From Dactylosporangium sucinum (GTDB lineage Bacteria; Actinomycetota; Actinomycetes; Mycobacteriales; Micromonosporaceae), in assembly GCF_014647515.1 (NCBI RefSeq), contig NZ_BMPI01000011.1, positions 1-64,000 of the forward strand: a stretch of 64,000 nt of DNA, read 5' to 3'. How positions within the stretch are numbered: the first letter of the stretch is position 1; the number at the start of each line of letters is the position of its first letter. A model generated the notes under the pieces. That model was not told where the DNA came from. It did not search any database and was given only the letters and a program-made list of their open reading frames with translations. The position numbers were made by a program, and so were the translations under genes. Below, piece after piece: positions 8,781 through 16,623 of this stretch.

Positions 8781-9047
8781 ATGGGTGCACTCAAGCCGTG
8801 GCACATTCTCGTGCTGGTGGTGGTGCTGATCCTGTTGTTCGGCGCCAAGCGTCTTCCGGACGCCGCGCGTTCGCTGGGTCGCTCACTCCGGATCATCAAG
8901 GCGGAGACGAAGGGCCTCGCTGACGACGACGTCGATGCCAAGGCCGAGGCGCAGTCCGGCCGGCAGCCGCTGAGCGGCACGATCGACGACAACAAGCCCT
9001 CGCCGGCGCCGACGGTCGACCCGGTCGACCGCGTGCGCGAGCGCTGA
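8781..9047 (+). CDS. tatA: Sec-independent translocase subunit TatA
   Basis: Pore-forming subunit of the twin-arginine export pathway; 88 residues. One membrane helix (PWHILVLVVVLILLFGAKRLPD, about 6-27) ends in the FGAKRLPD hinge that defines TatA, followed by an amphipathic helix (AARSLGRSLRIIKAETKGL) and a charged tail. The ATG at 8781 is preceded by GAGGTGG at 8768-8774. An upstream in-frame start at 8766 would add MRWLH and is less likely. tatC follows 14 bp downstream. The roughly 190 bp upstream (8590-8780) contain no gene. Confidence 0.96.
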   Translation: MGALKPWHILVLVVVLILLFGAKRLPDAARSLGRSLRIIKAETKGLADDDVDAKAEAQSGRQPLSGTIDDNKPSPAPTVDPVDRVRER

Positions 9048-9061
9048 GGCGCCACACCGTC

Positions 9062-10033
9062 GTGAGCATCCTCCCCGGACGGCGCCGGACGAAGGCGCCG
9101 TCGCAGTTCCAGCGCGCCGCGGACGGCTCCATGACCCTCATGGAGCACCTGCGCGAGCTCCGCAACCGTCTGTTCAAGGCGTGCCTGGGGATCGTGGTCG
9201 GGTTCGGCATCGGCTACTGGCTGTCGGGGCGGGCGATCGCCCTGGTCAAGGATCCGGTCTGCAAGGTCCTCGTGCCGCGGACCGGTGACTGCAACTTCGT
9301 CCAGCTCGGCGTCGCGGACTTCTTCCTGCTCCAGCTGAAGGTCGGCCTCTGGCTCGGCCTGCTGTTCACCGCACCCTGGTGGATGTACCAGCTGTGGGCC
9401 TTCGTCGCGCCGGGCCTGCACCGCAAAGAGCGCAAGTACGCGTACATCTTCGTGTCGATCGCGGCGCCGCTCTTCGCGCTCGGCGCCTACCTCGCCTGGT
9501 TCGCCCTCGGGCACGGCCTGCAGTTCCTGCTGCCGCCCGCGGAGGTCGTGACGACGTCGCTCGACATCACGCGGTACGTCGACTTCATCACCACCGGCAT
9601 GCTGGTGTTCGGTGTCGCGTTCGAGTTCCCGCTCATCGCGATGATGCTGAACTTCGCCGGCGTCCTCAGCGGCCGCAAGCTGCTGGGCTGGTGGCGGTTC
9701 GTGGTCTTCATCTTCTTCGCGTTCGCGGCCGTCGCCACCCCGACGCCCGACCCGTTCACGATGACCGGCCTCGCGCTGGCGATGTCGCTGCTCTACTTCG
9801 GTGCCGTCGCCGTCGCCCTGATCAACGACAGGCGCAAGGGCCGCAACCGCCCGGCCTACGCGGACATCGGCGACGACGAGACGTCCTCGCTCGACGACTA
9901 CGACGTCGAGCCGGTGGGTGCCGCCACCTCGGTGGGCGGGTATGACCCGATCGAGCCGGTGACCCCGGTCGACGCGCCCACGCCGGTCGAGCGGTCGCGC
10001 TCGCTCGACCGCCGCTACGACGACGTCACGTAA
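9062..10033 (+). CDS. tatC: Sec-independent translocase subunit TatC
   Basis: Twin-arginine signal receptor; 323 residues with six predicted membrane helices. The family signature MTLMEHLRELRNRLF is at about residues 22-36, and the conserved FVAPGLHRKERKYAY loop lies after the second helix. The C-terminal cytoplasmic tail of about 60 acidic/Pro-rich residues is longer than in E. coli TatC but usual in actinobacteria. Start GTG at 9062. tatB is not in the window. Confidence 0.96.
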   Translation: MSILPGRRRTKAPSQFQRAADGSMTLMEHLRELRNRLFKACLGIVVGFGIGYWLSGRAIALVKDPVCKVLVPRTGDCNFVQLGVADFFLLQLKVGLWLGLLFTAPWWMYQLWAFVAPGLHRKERKYAYIFVSIAAPLFALGAYLAWFALGHGLQFLLPPAEVVTTSLDITRYVDFITTGMLVFGVAFEFPLIAMMLNFAGVLSGRKLLGWWRFVVFIFFAFAAVATPTPDPFTMTGLALAMSLLYFGAVAVALINDRRKGRNRPAYADIGDDETSSLDDYDVEPVGAATSVGGYDPIEPVTPVDAPTPVERSRSLDRRYDDVT

Positions 10034-10045
10034 CAGCAGACCGCT

Positions 10046-10083
10046 CGAACGCCCCCGGCCGGACCCTCGGCCGGGGGCGTTCG
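10046..10083 (+). terminator. Strong hairpin after tatC
   Basis: A perfect 16-bp stem with left arm 10046-10061 (CGAACGCCCCCGGCCG), a 6-nt loop, and right arm 10068-10083. It lies 12 bp after the tatC stop. There is no long T-run after it, as is common for GC-rich actinobacterial terminators. Confidence 0.75.
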
Positions 10084-10102
10084 AACGTTTAGCATCTGCG
10101 CC

Positions 10103-10993
10103 GTGAAGATTGCGTTGCTCGCGAACCCCACGGCCGGCAAGGGGCGGCGGGCGGGGCTGCTGCCCGTGGTCGTGGAGCGGCTCGCGGCCGAGGGGGCCGT
10201 CGTGCGGGTCGTCACCGGCGGTACCGTGGCCGAAATGGCTGCCGGGGCGGCCTCGTCGGTGGCGGACGGGTCGGCCGTCGTGGCCATGGGGGGCGACGGG
10301 ACCGTCCACCTCGGGCTGCAGGCCGTGGCCGGGACCGGGGTGCCGTTCGGGATCGTGCCGGCCGGCACCGGCAACGACTTCGCGGCACGGCTCGGGCTGC
10401 CTCCCGACCCGCTCGACGCGGCGCGCGGGATCGCGGTGGCGCTGCGGGACGGCGCGACGCGGGCCATCGACCTCGCGCGGGTCGTGGGCGCCGACGGCAC
10501 GACGGCCTGGTTCGGGGCGGTGCTCGCCGCCGGGTTCGACGCGTTCGTCAACGAGCGCGCGAACCGGATCCGGTGGCCGCGCGGGCCGCAGCGGTACAAC
10601 CGCGCGATCGTGGAGGAGCTGCTGGCGTTGAAGGCTCGGCGGTACCGCATGAGCCTCGACGGCACCGAGCGGGAGTTCGCGTCCGTCCTCGTCGCCGTCG
10701 GCAACACCGAGAGCTACGGGGGAGGGTTCCGGATCGTGCCGGACGCCGACCCCGCCGACGGGCTGCTCGACGTGGTGGTGGCCGAGCCGCTGGGGCGGCT
10801 CACGCTGATGCGGCTGCGGCCCAAGGTGTACACCGGCGAGCACGTCCACGACCCGCGCGTCTCGACGTACCGCGCCCGGACGATCGAACTGGCCGCCGAC
10901 GGCGTCACGGCATACGCGGACGGCGAACGCATCTGCCCGCTCCCGGTGACGATCACGTGCGTCCCCGCCGCCCTGACCCTGCTGTCCGCCTAG
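10103..10993 (+). CDS. Diacylglycerol kinase family lipid kinase (YegS/DgkB-like)
   Basis: Predicted to phosphorylate diacylglycerol or a related lipid at the membrane. The 296 residues fit the DAGK_cat family. The nucleotide-binding MGGDGTVHLGLQ loop is at about residues 58-69, with VPAGTGNDFAARL following. An N-terminal ANPTAGKGRR motif is also characteristic. The GTG at 10103 follows TAGCAT (10090-10095) by 7 nt. The substrate cannot be told from sequence; sphingosine- and ceramide-kinase-like paralogues share these motifs. Confidence 0.88.
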   Translation: MKIALLANPTAGKGRRAGLLPVVVERLAAEGAVVRVVTGGTVAEMAAGAASSVADGSAVVAMGGDGTVHLGLQAVAGTGVPFGIVPAGTGNDFAARLGLPPDPLDAARGIAVALRDGATRAIDLARVVGADGTTAWFGAVLAAGFDAFVNERANRIRWPRGPQRYNRAIVEELLALKARRYRMSLDGTEREFASVLVAVGNTESYGGGFRIVPDADPADGLLDVVVAEPLGRLTLMRLRPKVYTGEHVHDPRVSTYRARTIELAADGVTAYADGERICPLPVTITCVPAALTLLSA

Positions 10994-10995
10994 CT

Positions 10996-11075
10996 GCGTC
11001 GATCTTGCAGTTGTGGTGCCCCCCAAACCCGGGCATTCCGGGAGTGTCCCGGCACCACAACTGCAAGATCGACGC
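10996..11075. repeat. 80-bp palindromic element, family A copy 1
   Basis: A perfect 25-bp inverted repeat: left arm 10996-11020, containing GATCTTGCAGTTGTGGTGCC, and right arm 11051-11075, separated by 30 bp. It lies 3 bp after the lipid-kinase stop and 17 bp before the convergent hsp20 stop, so it could be a two-way terminator. Related copies are at 45401-45476 and 50299-50371. Confidence 0.9.
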
Positions 11076-11092
11076 AAGAAGGCGCCGGGGCG

Positions 11093-11467
11093 TCAGGCGG
11101 CGTTCTTGATGCGGATCTTCACGCCTCCCGGCGACGGCTCGGTCACCACGTCGGACTGGTCGACGCCCTCGGGCAGGGAGAAGCTGCGGGAGAACGAGCT
11201 GGAGCTCGACGAGAACGACTGGAAGTGCGCGCCGCCCTCGTCGCGGCTGTCGGACGAGCTGCTGCCGCCCTGGCCGCGCACGGTCAGCCGGCCGCCGGAG
11301 ACCCGCACGTCGACGTTCGACGGGTCGATGCCCTCGACCGTGATCACCAGGTCGTCGCCGTCGGTCGCGGTCTGCACAGAGGTGGAGTGGGCGTGGTGGG
11401 CGGCACTGGCGACGTCGTTCTCGATGCGGGCCAGGGCACTGGCGGGATCCCAACGGCTCAACGGCAT
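11093..11467 (-). CDS. Hsp20/alpha-crystallin family small heat-shock protein
   Basis: A 124-residue ATP-independent holdase chaperone. The alpha-crystallin strands run through DDLVITVEGIDPSNVDVRVSGGRLTVRGQG and end in a C-terminal IRIKN, an I-x-I type motif for oligomer docking. A serine-rich segment (about residues 65-95) replaces part of the dimerisation loop. The ATG at 11467 has a clear GGAGG about 8 nt upstream. Longer in-frame N-terminal extensions are Cys/Arg-rich noise. No HspR or CIRCE-type operator is apparent upstream. Confidence 0.9.
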   Translation of the reverse strand: MPLSRWDPASALARIENDVASAAHHAHSTSVQTATDGDDLVITVEGIDPSNVDVRVSGGRLTVRGQGGSSSSDSRDEGGAHFQSFSSSSSSFSRSFSLPEGVDQSDVVTEPSPGGVKIRIKNAA

Positions 11468-11594
11468 GACGAATCCTCCAAAAAGAAGCGTGTGATGGCA
11501 CTGTCGCGCCGCGACACGGAGCCGACAAGCGCAGAGGCGGTGTTGCGACAGTGATTCCCGGCGGGCGGCGATTCCACACCTGCCGCCACGCCCG

Positions 11595-12302
11595 TCACAG
11601 CAGCCGCAGGATGCCCCCGAGGCCGTGGATCCGGCCCGGTTCACTCTCCGGGAGGACAAGGACGCTGCAGCCGGCCGCGGCCGCCCCGGCGTCGGTGGGC
11701 GTGTCGCCGACCATCAGGGTCCGCTCCGGGTCGGCCCGCAGCGCCGCGCACGCCTTGTAGAAGATGGCCGGGTCGGGCTTGATGCGCCCGACCTCGTAGG
11801 AGAGCACGAACTCGTCGACCAGCGCCGCGAAGCCCAACTCCTCGGCGAGCATCCGCAGGTCGAAGCCGATGTTGCTGACCACCGCCACGGGCACCCCGGC
11901 CGAGCGCAGGGCGTGCAGGGTGGACAGGGTGTCGGCGTAGAGCTGCCAGCCGTCGGCGATCAGCAGCCGGTCGTAGAGGGCCCTGGCCAGGTCGGCGTCC
12001 ACGGTCGCGGCCAGCCCCTCGTAGGCGGCCCGGTGCGCCTGCTCGGACAGGTCCCGGTCGGACCACACCTCGGCCAGGTGCGGCGGCACGCGGTGCGGCT
12101 TCGGCCCGCCGGCCCGCCCGGCCGTGGTGAGCCGGTCGGCGAGGACGGTGGCCCGCCCCCGGTCGAGCGTGACGCCGACCGTCTCGGCCGCCTTGGTGAC
12201 CCACCGGACGGGGTCCTCCACCTGCGCGAGCGTCCCGTGGAAGTCCAGCAGCACCGCCTCGATCGGTCGTGGGGACGGGCGAGAGTCTTCGCTTTCCGGC
12301 AC
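11595..12302 (-). CDS. HAD-superfamily hydrolase
   Basis: A 235-residue phosphatase of the HAD fold. Motif I is LLDFHGTLAQVED (near residue 20) with the nucleophile Asp followed by Phe-His where D-x-D is usual, which is odd for a phosphatase. Motif II is VAVVSNIGFD, motif III Lys is in GRIKPDPAIFY, and motif IV is MVGDTPTDAGAA. The GTG at 12302 is 6 nt from a TATCGT hexamer (minus strand 12314-12309). It is divergent from helY with 54 bp between. The His in place of the second motif-I Asp suggests altered activity; the substrate is unknown. Confidence 0.87.
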   Translation of the reverse strand: MPESEDSRPSPRPIEAVLLDFHGTLAQVEDPVRWVTKAAETVGVTLDRGRATVLADRLTTAGRAGGPKPHRVPPHLAEVWSDRDLSEQAHRAAYEGLAATVDADLARALYDRLLIADGWQLYADTLSTLHALRSAGVPVAVVSNIGFDLRMLAEELGFAALVDEFVLSYEVGRIKPDPAIFYKACAALRADPERTLMVGDTPTDAGAAAAGCSVLVLPESEPGRIHGLGGILRLL

Positions 12303-12356
12303 GCCAGCACGATACCGAGGAGCGGATCCGGGCCTTCGTCGCCTAGCCTGGGGAGC
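12303..12356. promoter_or_regulatory. Back-to-back leaderless promoters for the HAD gene and helY
   Basis: This 54-bp gap holds two -10-like hexamers pointing outward: TATCGT on the minus strand at 12314-12309 (6 nt before GTG 12302) and TAGCCT on the plus strand at 12344-12349 (7 nt before GTG 12357). No Shine-Dalgarno precedes either start, so both transcripts are predicted to start at or next to the GTG. Confidence 0.6.
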
Positions 12357-15122
12357 GTGAGTGGTACCGAGGACGTGGATCTGAGCCCAGCCGACCGGTA
12401 CCAGGCGGCCCGCCTGCGGGCCGAGGACGCGGCCCGGCACCCGGCGCTGTCGGAGTTCACCGAGGAGCTCGACTTCGCGCTCGACCCGTTCCAGTCGGAG
12501 GCCTGCGAGGCGCTGGAGCGTGGCACCGGCGTGCTCGTGTGCGCGCCCACCGGGGCCGGCAAGACGGTCGTCGGGGAGTTCGCCGTCCACCTGGCGTTGC
12601 GGCAGGGGCGCAAGTGCTTCTACACGACGCCGATCAAGGCGCTGTCGAACCAGAAGTACAACGACCTGGTGCAGCGCTACGGGTCGGAGCGGGTCGGGCT
12701 GCTCACCGGCGACAACGCGATCAACGGTGACGCGCCCGTGGTGGTCATGACCACCGAGGTGCTGCGCAACATGCTCTACGCGGGGTCGGGGACGCTGCAC
12801 GGGCTCTCGTACGTCGTGATGGACGAGGTGCACTACCTCGCCGACCGGTTCCGCGGCGCGGTGTGGGAAGAGGTGATCATCCACCTGCCCGATTCGGTGA
12901 CGCTGGTGTCGTTGTCGGCGACCGTGTCCAACGCGGAGGAGTTCGCCGACTGGCTGGTCACCGTGCGCGGGGAGACCACGGTCGTCGTCAGTGAGCACCG
13001 GCCCGTGCCGCTCTGGCAGCACATGCTCGTCGGGAAGCGGATGTTCGACCTGTTCCACGACGCGGAGGCGGCGCAGAAGCACGACGTGCATCCGGAGCTG
13101 CTGCGGTACCACCGGGAGATGCTGCGACGCGTGGAACTCGCCGGCGACATGCGCCGCGGGCGCGGGCGGCGGTGGACGGGGCCGTACCGTCCGGAGATCG
13201 TGGAGCGGCTCGACAACGAAGGGTTGCTCCCGGCGATCCTGTTCATCTTCAGCCGCGCCGGCTGCGACGCCGCCGTCCAGCAGTGTCTCGCCGCGGGGCT
13301 GCGCCTCACCGGCCCCGACGAGCGGGCCGAGATCCGCACCATCGTCGAGGCCCGCACGAAGCACATCCCGGCCGACGACCTGCAGGTGCTGGGGTACTGG
13401 GAGTGGCTCGACGGCCTCGAGCGGGGCCTCGCCGCGCACCACGCCGGCATGCTGCCCGCGTTCAAGGAGGTCGTCGAGGAGCTGTTCGTCCGCGGCCTGG
13501 TCAAGGCGGTGTTCGCCACCGAGACCCTCGCGCTGGGCATCAACATGCCGGCCCGCTGCGTGGTGCTGGAGCGCCTGGTCAAGTTCAACGGCGAGGCGCA
13601 CGTCGACCTGACGCCGGGGGAGTACACGCAGCTCACCGGCCGGGCCGGCCGCCGCGGCATCGACGTCGAGGGCCACGCCGTGGTCGTCTGGGCGCCCGAG
13701 GTCGACCCGCGGCACGTGGCCGGCCTCGCGTCCACCCGCACGTATCCGCTGAAGTCGAGCTTCCGGCCCTCCTACAACATGGCCGTGAACCTCGTCGGCA
13801 GCGTCGGGTCGGCGGCCGCGCGGGAGCTCCTGGAGAGCTCGTTCGCGCAGTTCCAGGCCGACCGGTCGGTCGTCGGGCTGGCCCGCCAGGTGCAGCGCAA
13901 CGCCGACACCATGGCGACCTACGAGCGGGAGCTGGCCTGCCATCTCGGGGATTTCCAGCAGTACTTCGGGATCCGCGTGGCGATCGCCGACCGCGAGCGG
14001 GCGATCGCGCGCCAGGGGGCCCAGCAGCGGCGGGCCGCCGCCCTGGAGTCCCTGGAGCGGCTGCGGCCCGGCGACGTCATCCGGGTCCCGACCGGCCGGC
14101 GCTCCGGCCTCGCCATCGTCATCGACCCGGGCGTCGGCGGGCGCGGGTTCGGCGAGCCGCGCCCGCTGGTGCTCACCGAGGACCGCTGGGCCGGGCGCAT
14201 CTCCGGCGCCGACTTCACCAGCGCCGTCGAGCCGCTCGGCCGGGTCCGGGTGCCGAAGCAGTTCAACTACCGCTCGGCCCAGGACCGCCGCGACCTGGCC
14301 GCCGCCCTGCACCGCCTGGACCTCGACCCGGCCGACCGGCGCCGCGGCCGGTCCCGCAACACCGCGGCCGCCGACGACTCCGAGCTGGACTCGCTGCGCG
14401 CGTCGCTGCGCCGGCACCCGTGCCACCGCTGCCCGGACCGGGAGGAGCACGCCCGGTGGGCCGAGCGGCGGCACCGCCTGGAGCGCGACACGGAGGCGCT
14501 GCGGGGCAAGGTCGCCAGCCGGACCGGGTCGCTCGCGCGCACCTTCGACCGGGTGTGCGGGCTGCTCTCCGAGCGGGGGTATCTCAGCGCCGAGGGCGGC
14601 GTCACCGACGCCGGCCGGATGCTCGCCCGGATCTGGTCGGAGACCGACCTGCTGGTCGCCGAGTGCCTGCGCAGCGGCGTGTGGGACAAGCTCGACCCGG
14701 CCGAGCTGGCCGCCGCCGCGAGCGTGCTGGTGTACGAGGCGCGCCGCGAGGCCGAGGACCGCGCGTCGATCCCGCGGGGCGAGGTCACCGACGCGGTCGA
14801 CGCGACCCTCAAGCTGTGGGCGGAGCTGCGCGACGACGAGGACGAGCGGGGTCTTCAGCTGACCCGCGAGCTCGATCTGGGTTTCGTGTGGCCGATGTAC
14901 CGCTGGGCCCGGGGCGAGTCGCTGACCAAGGTTCTCGGCAGCGTGCACGGCCTCGACGGCGACATGCCCGCCGGCGACTTCGTGCGCTGGTCGCGGCAGG
15001 TGCTCGATCTGCTGGGCCAGCTCGCCGAGGCGACCGGGGCACCGGAGGGGGTCCGCCGCACCGCGCGGCAGGCGATGGCGGCGGTGACACGTGGCGTTCT
15101 GGCATACAGCGTTATGGCATAG
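12357..15122 (+). CDS. helY: SKI2/Mtr4-like DEVH-box RNA helicase HelY
   Basis: A 921-residue superfamily 2 helicase, close to the length of mycobacterial HelY. Walker A APTGAGKT begins near residue 63, the Walker B box DEVH is in VVMDEVHYLAD near 156, and motif III is SLSATVSN. The second RecA domain contains LGINMPARCVVLERL and the Q-x-x-GRAGRRG motif (TQLTGRAGRRG). The C-terminal third is a DSHCT-type helical domain. The start is GTG 12357 after TAGCCT. Longer upstream open frame covers the divergent HAD gene and is not real. It ends the conserved pafBC-tatAC-helY block and is likely involved in RNA processing. Confidence 0.95.
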   Translation: MSGTEDVDLSPADRYQAARLRAEDAARHPALSEFTEELDFALDPFQSEACEALERGTGVLVCAPTGAGKTVVGEFAVHLALRQGRKCFYTTPIKALSNQKYNDLVQRYGSERVGLLTGDNAINGDAPVVVMTTEVLRNMLYAGSGTLHGLSYVVMDEVHYLADRFRGAVWEEVIIHLPDSVTLVSLSATVSNAEEFADWLVTVRGETTVVVSEHRPVPLWQHMLVGKRMFDLFHDAEAAQKHDVHPELLRYHREMLRRVELAGDMRRGRGRRWTGPYRPEIVERLDNEGLLPAILFIFSRAGCDAAVQQCLAAGLRLTGPDERAEIRTIVEARTKHIPADDLQVLGYWEWLDGLERGLAAHHAGMLPAFKEVVEELFVRGLVKAVFATETLALGINMPARCVVLERLVKFNGEAHVDLTPGEYTQLTGRAGRRGIDVEGHAVVVWAPEVDPRHVAGLASTRTYPLKSSFRPSYNMAVNLVGSVGSAAARELLESSFAQFQADRSVVGLARQVQRNADTMATYERELACHLGDFQQYFGIRVAIADRERAIARQGAQQRRAAALESLERLRPGDVIRVPTGRRSGLAIVIDPGVGGRGFGEPRPLVLTEDRWAGRISGADFTSAVEPLGRVRVPKQFNYRSAQDRRDLAAALHRLDLDPADRRRGRSRNTAAADDSELDSLRASLRRHPCHRCPDREEHARWAERRHRLERDTEALRGKVASRTGSLARTFDRVCGLLSERGYLSAEGGVTDAGRMLARIWSETDLLVAECLRSGVWDKLDPAELAAAASVLVYEARREAEDRASIPRGEVTDAVDATLKLWAELRDDEDERGLQLTRELDLGFVWPMYRWARGESLTKVLGSVHGLDGDMPAGDFVRWSRQVLDLLGQLAEATGAPEGVRRTARQAMAAVTRGVLAYSVMA

Positions 15123-15236
15123 TCACGCAGCGAAGTTTCGCCGCTTGTGATTAGGAAAAAGCCATTCGGATCCGCAATGATGCACACGCCGGTTTTTTGC
15201 CGGTCGTGCACAGCCGCTCGGCGCGGGAGGTAACTC

Positions 15237-16199
15237 GTGGGTCAGCTGCACCACTTTACGTACGGCGCGATCACCCCGATCTTCGCGTACGCCATGTCCT
15301 TCCTCGGCTCTCTCCTCGGCCTGGTGAGCACCGCCCGGGCCCGCGCCGCGACGGACACCCGCCGGCGGGCCTGGCTGCTCGTCCTGGCCGCCTGGTCGAT
15401 CGGCGGCACCGGCATCTGGGTCATGCATTTCATGGCGATGGTCGGCTTCAGCGTCACCGGGTCGCCGCTGCGCTACGACGTGCCGATCACGGTCGCGAGC
15501 TTCTTCATCGCCGTCGTGACGGTCGGCATCGGCCTGTTCATCGTCGGCCTCGGCAAGCCGAAGCTGTGGAAGGTCCTCGTCGGCGGCCCGATCACCGGCG
15601 TCTCGGTCGCGTTCATGCACTACACCGGCATGGCCGCGATGCAGATCAACGGCACGTTCGAGTACGACAACAATCTCTACCTCGCCTCCTACGCCATCGC
15701 CGTGGTCGCCGCGACGGTCGCCCTCTGGTTCACGATCGTGGTCCGCGGCATCCCGGCCACCCTCGCCGCCGCCGCGGTCATGGGCGTCGCCGTGTGCGGC
15801 ATGCACTACACGGGCATGGCCGCGATGCACGTCCACCTGGACCAGGCGGTCGAGCCGGTGCCGGGCGTGGACGTGAACTGGTTCCTGGCCCCGATCGTGC
15901 TGTTCGTCCTGGTGGTGGTCATCGCCCTGGCGAGCGCCGTGATGGCCGTCCCGTCGGAGCGCGAGCAGGCCGAGGCGAAGGCGGTCCACGACAAGATCGC
16001 GTCCGGCCAGGCCATCCGCAACGCGTCGAGCGGCTCGGCCTTCGGCGGCTCGACCACGTCGGGCGGCACCCCGTCGCCGGCCGGCGGCGCGGGCGCCAAC
16101 GCCCCGACGTACCCGAACGGCGGCGGCAAGGCCGCCCAGGCCTTCGCGGCGCGGGCCGCGAACGGGATCTCGGACGCCCGCCGCCAGCGCGGCCGCTGA
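15237..16199 (+). CDS. MHYT-domain integral membrane sensor
   Basis: A 320-residue protein with seven predicted membrane helices and three copies of the MHYT signature: WVMHFMAM (near residue 63), FMHYTGMAAM (near 128) and GMHYTGMAAM (near 190). In the MHYT family these His/Met residues are proposed to bind copper and to sense oxygen, CO or NO. There is no attached GGDEF, EAL or kinase domain. Instead the C-terminus is about 80 residues of disordered Gly/Ser/Ala. GTG start at 15237 with GGGAGG upstream. About 110 bp without a gene separate it from helY. Confidence 0.9.
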   Translation: MGQLHHFTYGAITPIFAYAMSFLGSLLGLVSTARARAATDTRRRAWLLVLAAWSIGGTGIWVMHFMAMVGFSVTGSPLRYDVPITVASFFIAVVTVGIGLFIVGLGKPKLWKVLVGGPITGVSVAFMHYTGMAAMQINGTFEYDNNLYLASYAIAVVAATVALWFTIVVRGIPATLAAAAVMGVAVCGMHYTGMAAMHVHLDQAVEPVPGVDVNWFLAPIVLFVLVVVIALASAVMAVPSEREQAEAKAVHDKIASGQAIRNASSGSAFGGSTTSGGTPSPAGGAGANAPTYPNGGGKAAQAFAARAANGISDARRQRGR

Positions 16200-16249
16200 C
16201 AGCGGGCGGCGGCCGCCATCGGCCGCTGACGCTCCGCACGCTTTCGAGC

Positions 16250-16291
16250 GCCGCCGCGGCCCGTGTTTGGGGGGTCGCGGCGGCCGTTTTT
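16250..16291 (+). terminator. Rho-independent terminator after the MHYT gene
   Basis: Stem arms GCCGCCGCG (16250-16258) and CGCGGCGGC (16276-16284) with a 17-nt loop, followed by CGTTTTT. The T-run makes this one of the clearest terminators in the window. Confidence 0.8.
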
Positions 16292-16293
16292 CA

Positions 16294-16345
16294 TGATCGA
16301 TGGAGCGTTCTGGTCGTCATGGCAGCCAGATCGCTCCATCGATCA
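16294..16345. repeat. 52-bp palindromic element, family B copy 1
   Basis: Two 20-bp arms (16294-16313, TGATCGATGGAGCGTTCTGG; 16326-16345) matching at 19 of 20 positions, with a 12-bp spacer TCGTCATGGCAG. The same architecture with a perfect stem occurs at 33431-33482, and a degenerate copy at 16387-16438. Confidence 0.9.
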
Positions 16346-16386
16346 CGGCGCGCTGCCGGGCCCGGCGGTGGCGGGCGAACGGGGCA

Positions 16387-16438
16387 TGATCGAGGGAAGC
16401 TGCTGGTTGTTCCGGCAGCCAGATGGTTCCCATGATCT
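16387..16438. repeat. 52-bp palindromic element, family B degenerate copy
   Basis: Left arm TGATCGAGGGAAGCTGCTGG (16387-16406), spacer TTGTTCCGGCAG, right arm 16419-16438. The arms pair imperfectly, at about 14 of 20. Length, spacer size and spacer sequence match the copy at 16294, so it appears to be a decayed member. Confidence 0.65.
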
Positions 16439-16467
16439 TGGGCGAGGTGGCGCAGCCGAGGGTCCGG

Positions 16468-16566
16468 TTGGGCGATATTTCCGAAATGTCGCAAGTGTGG
16501 TGCGACCTTGCGGCGAGCCGCACGGTTCCCGTGATCTTTGGGTGAGATTTCGGAAATGTCGCCCAA
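16468..16566. repeat. 99-bp inverted repeat with about 25-bp arms
   Basis: Left arm 16468-16492 begins TTGGGCGATATTTCCGAAAT, and the right arm at 16541-16566 is its near-perfect reverse complement (mismatches at about 3 positions). The 48-bp centre itself contains a small GC stem. It is not the same family as the 52-bp elements. It lies just upstream of glgP and could be a regulatory site or a repeat remnant. Confidence 0.7.
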
Positions 16567-16623
16567 GCCCGGGGAGCGCAGGTTTAGCGGCGGTTCGGGT
16601 GTGTGGCGGGAGATACTAGCGTA

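Larger units (their letters stand above)
16200..16623. other. Gene-free 424-bp region filled with terminator and inverted repeats
   Basis: No coding potential was found. From left to right it holds a rho-independent-like terminator (16250-16291), two 52-bp palindromic elements (16294-16345 and 16387-16438), a long 99-bp inverted repeat (16468-16566) and the glgP promoter region. Confidence 0.7.

Noticed and set aside
8777..11077. 766-codon minus-strand frame opposite tatA, tatC and the lipid kinase
   Set aside because: Mirror of three well-identified plus-strand genes; composition is that of antisense reading.
15123..15236. Possible c-di-GMP riboswitch before the MHYT gene (hairpin with a TTTTTT loop)
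   Set aside because: The stem is imperfect and the conserved GEMM core is not recognisable.
16603..16623. Upstream GTG as the glgP start
   Set aside because: The -10-like hexamer at 16612-16617 lies inside it, and there is no ribosome-binding site before 16603.
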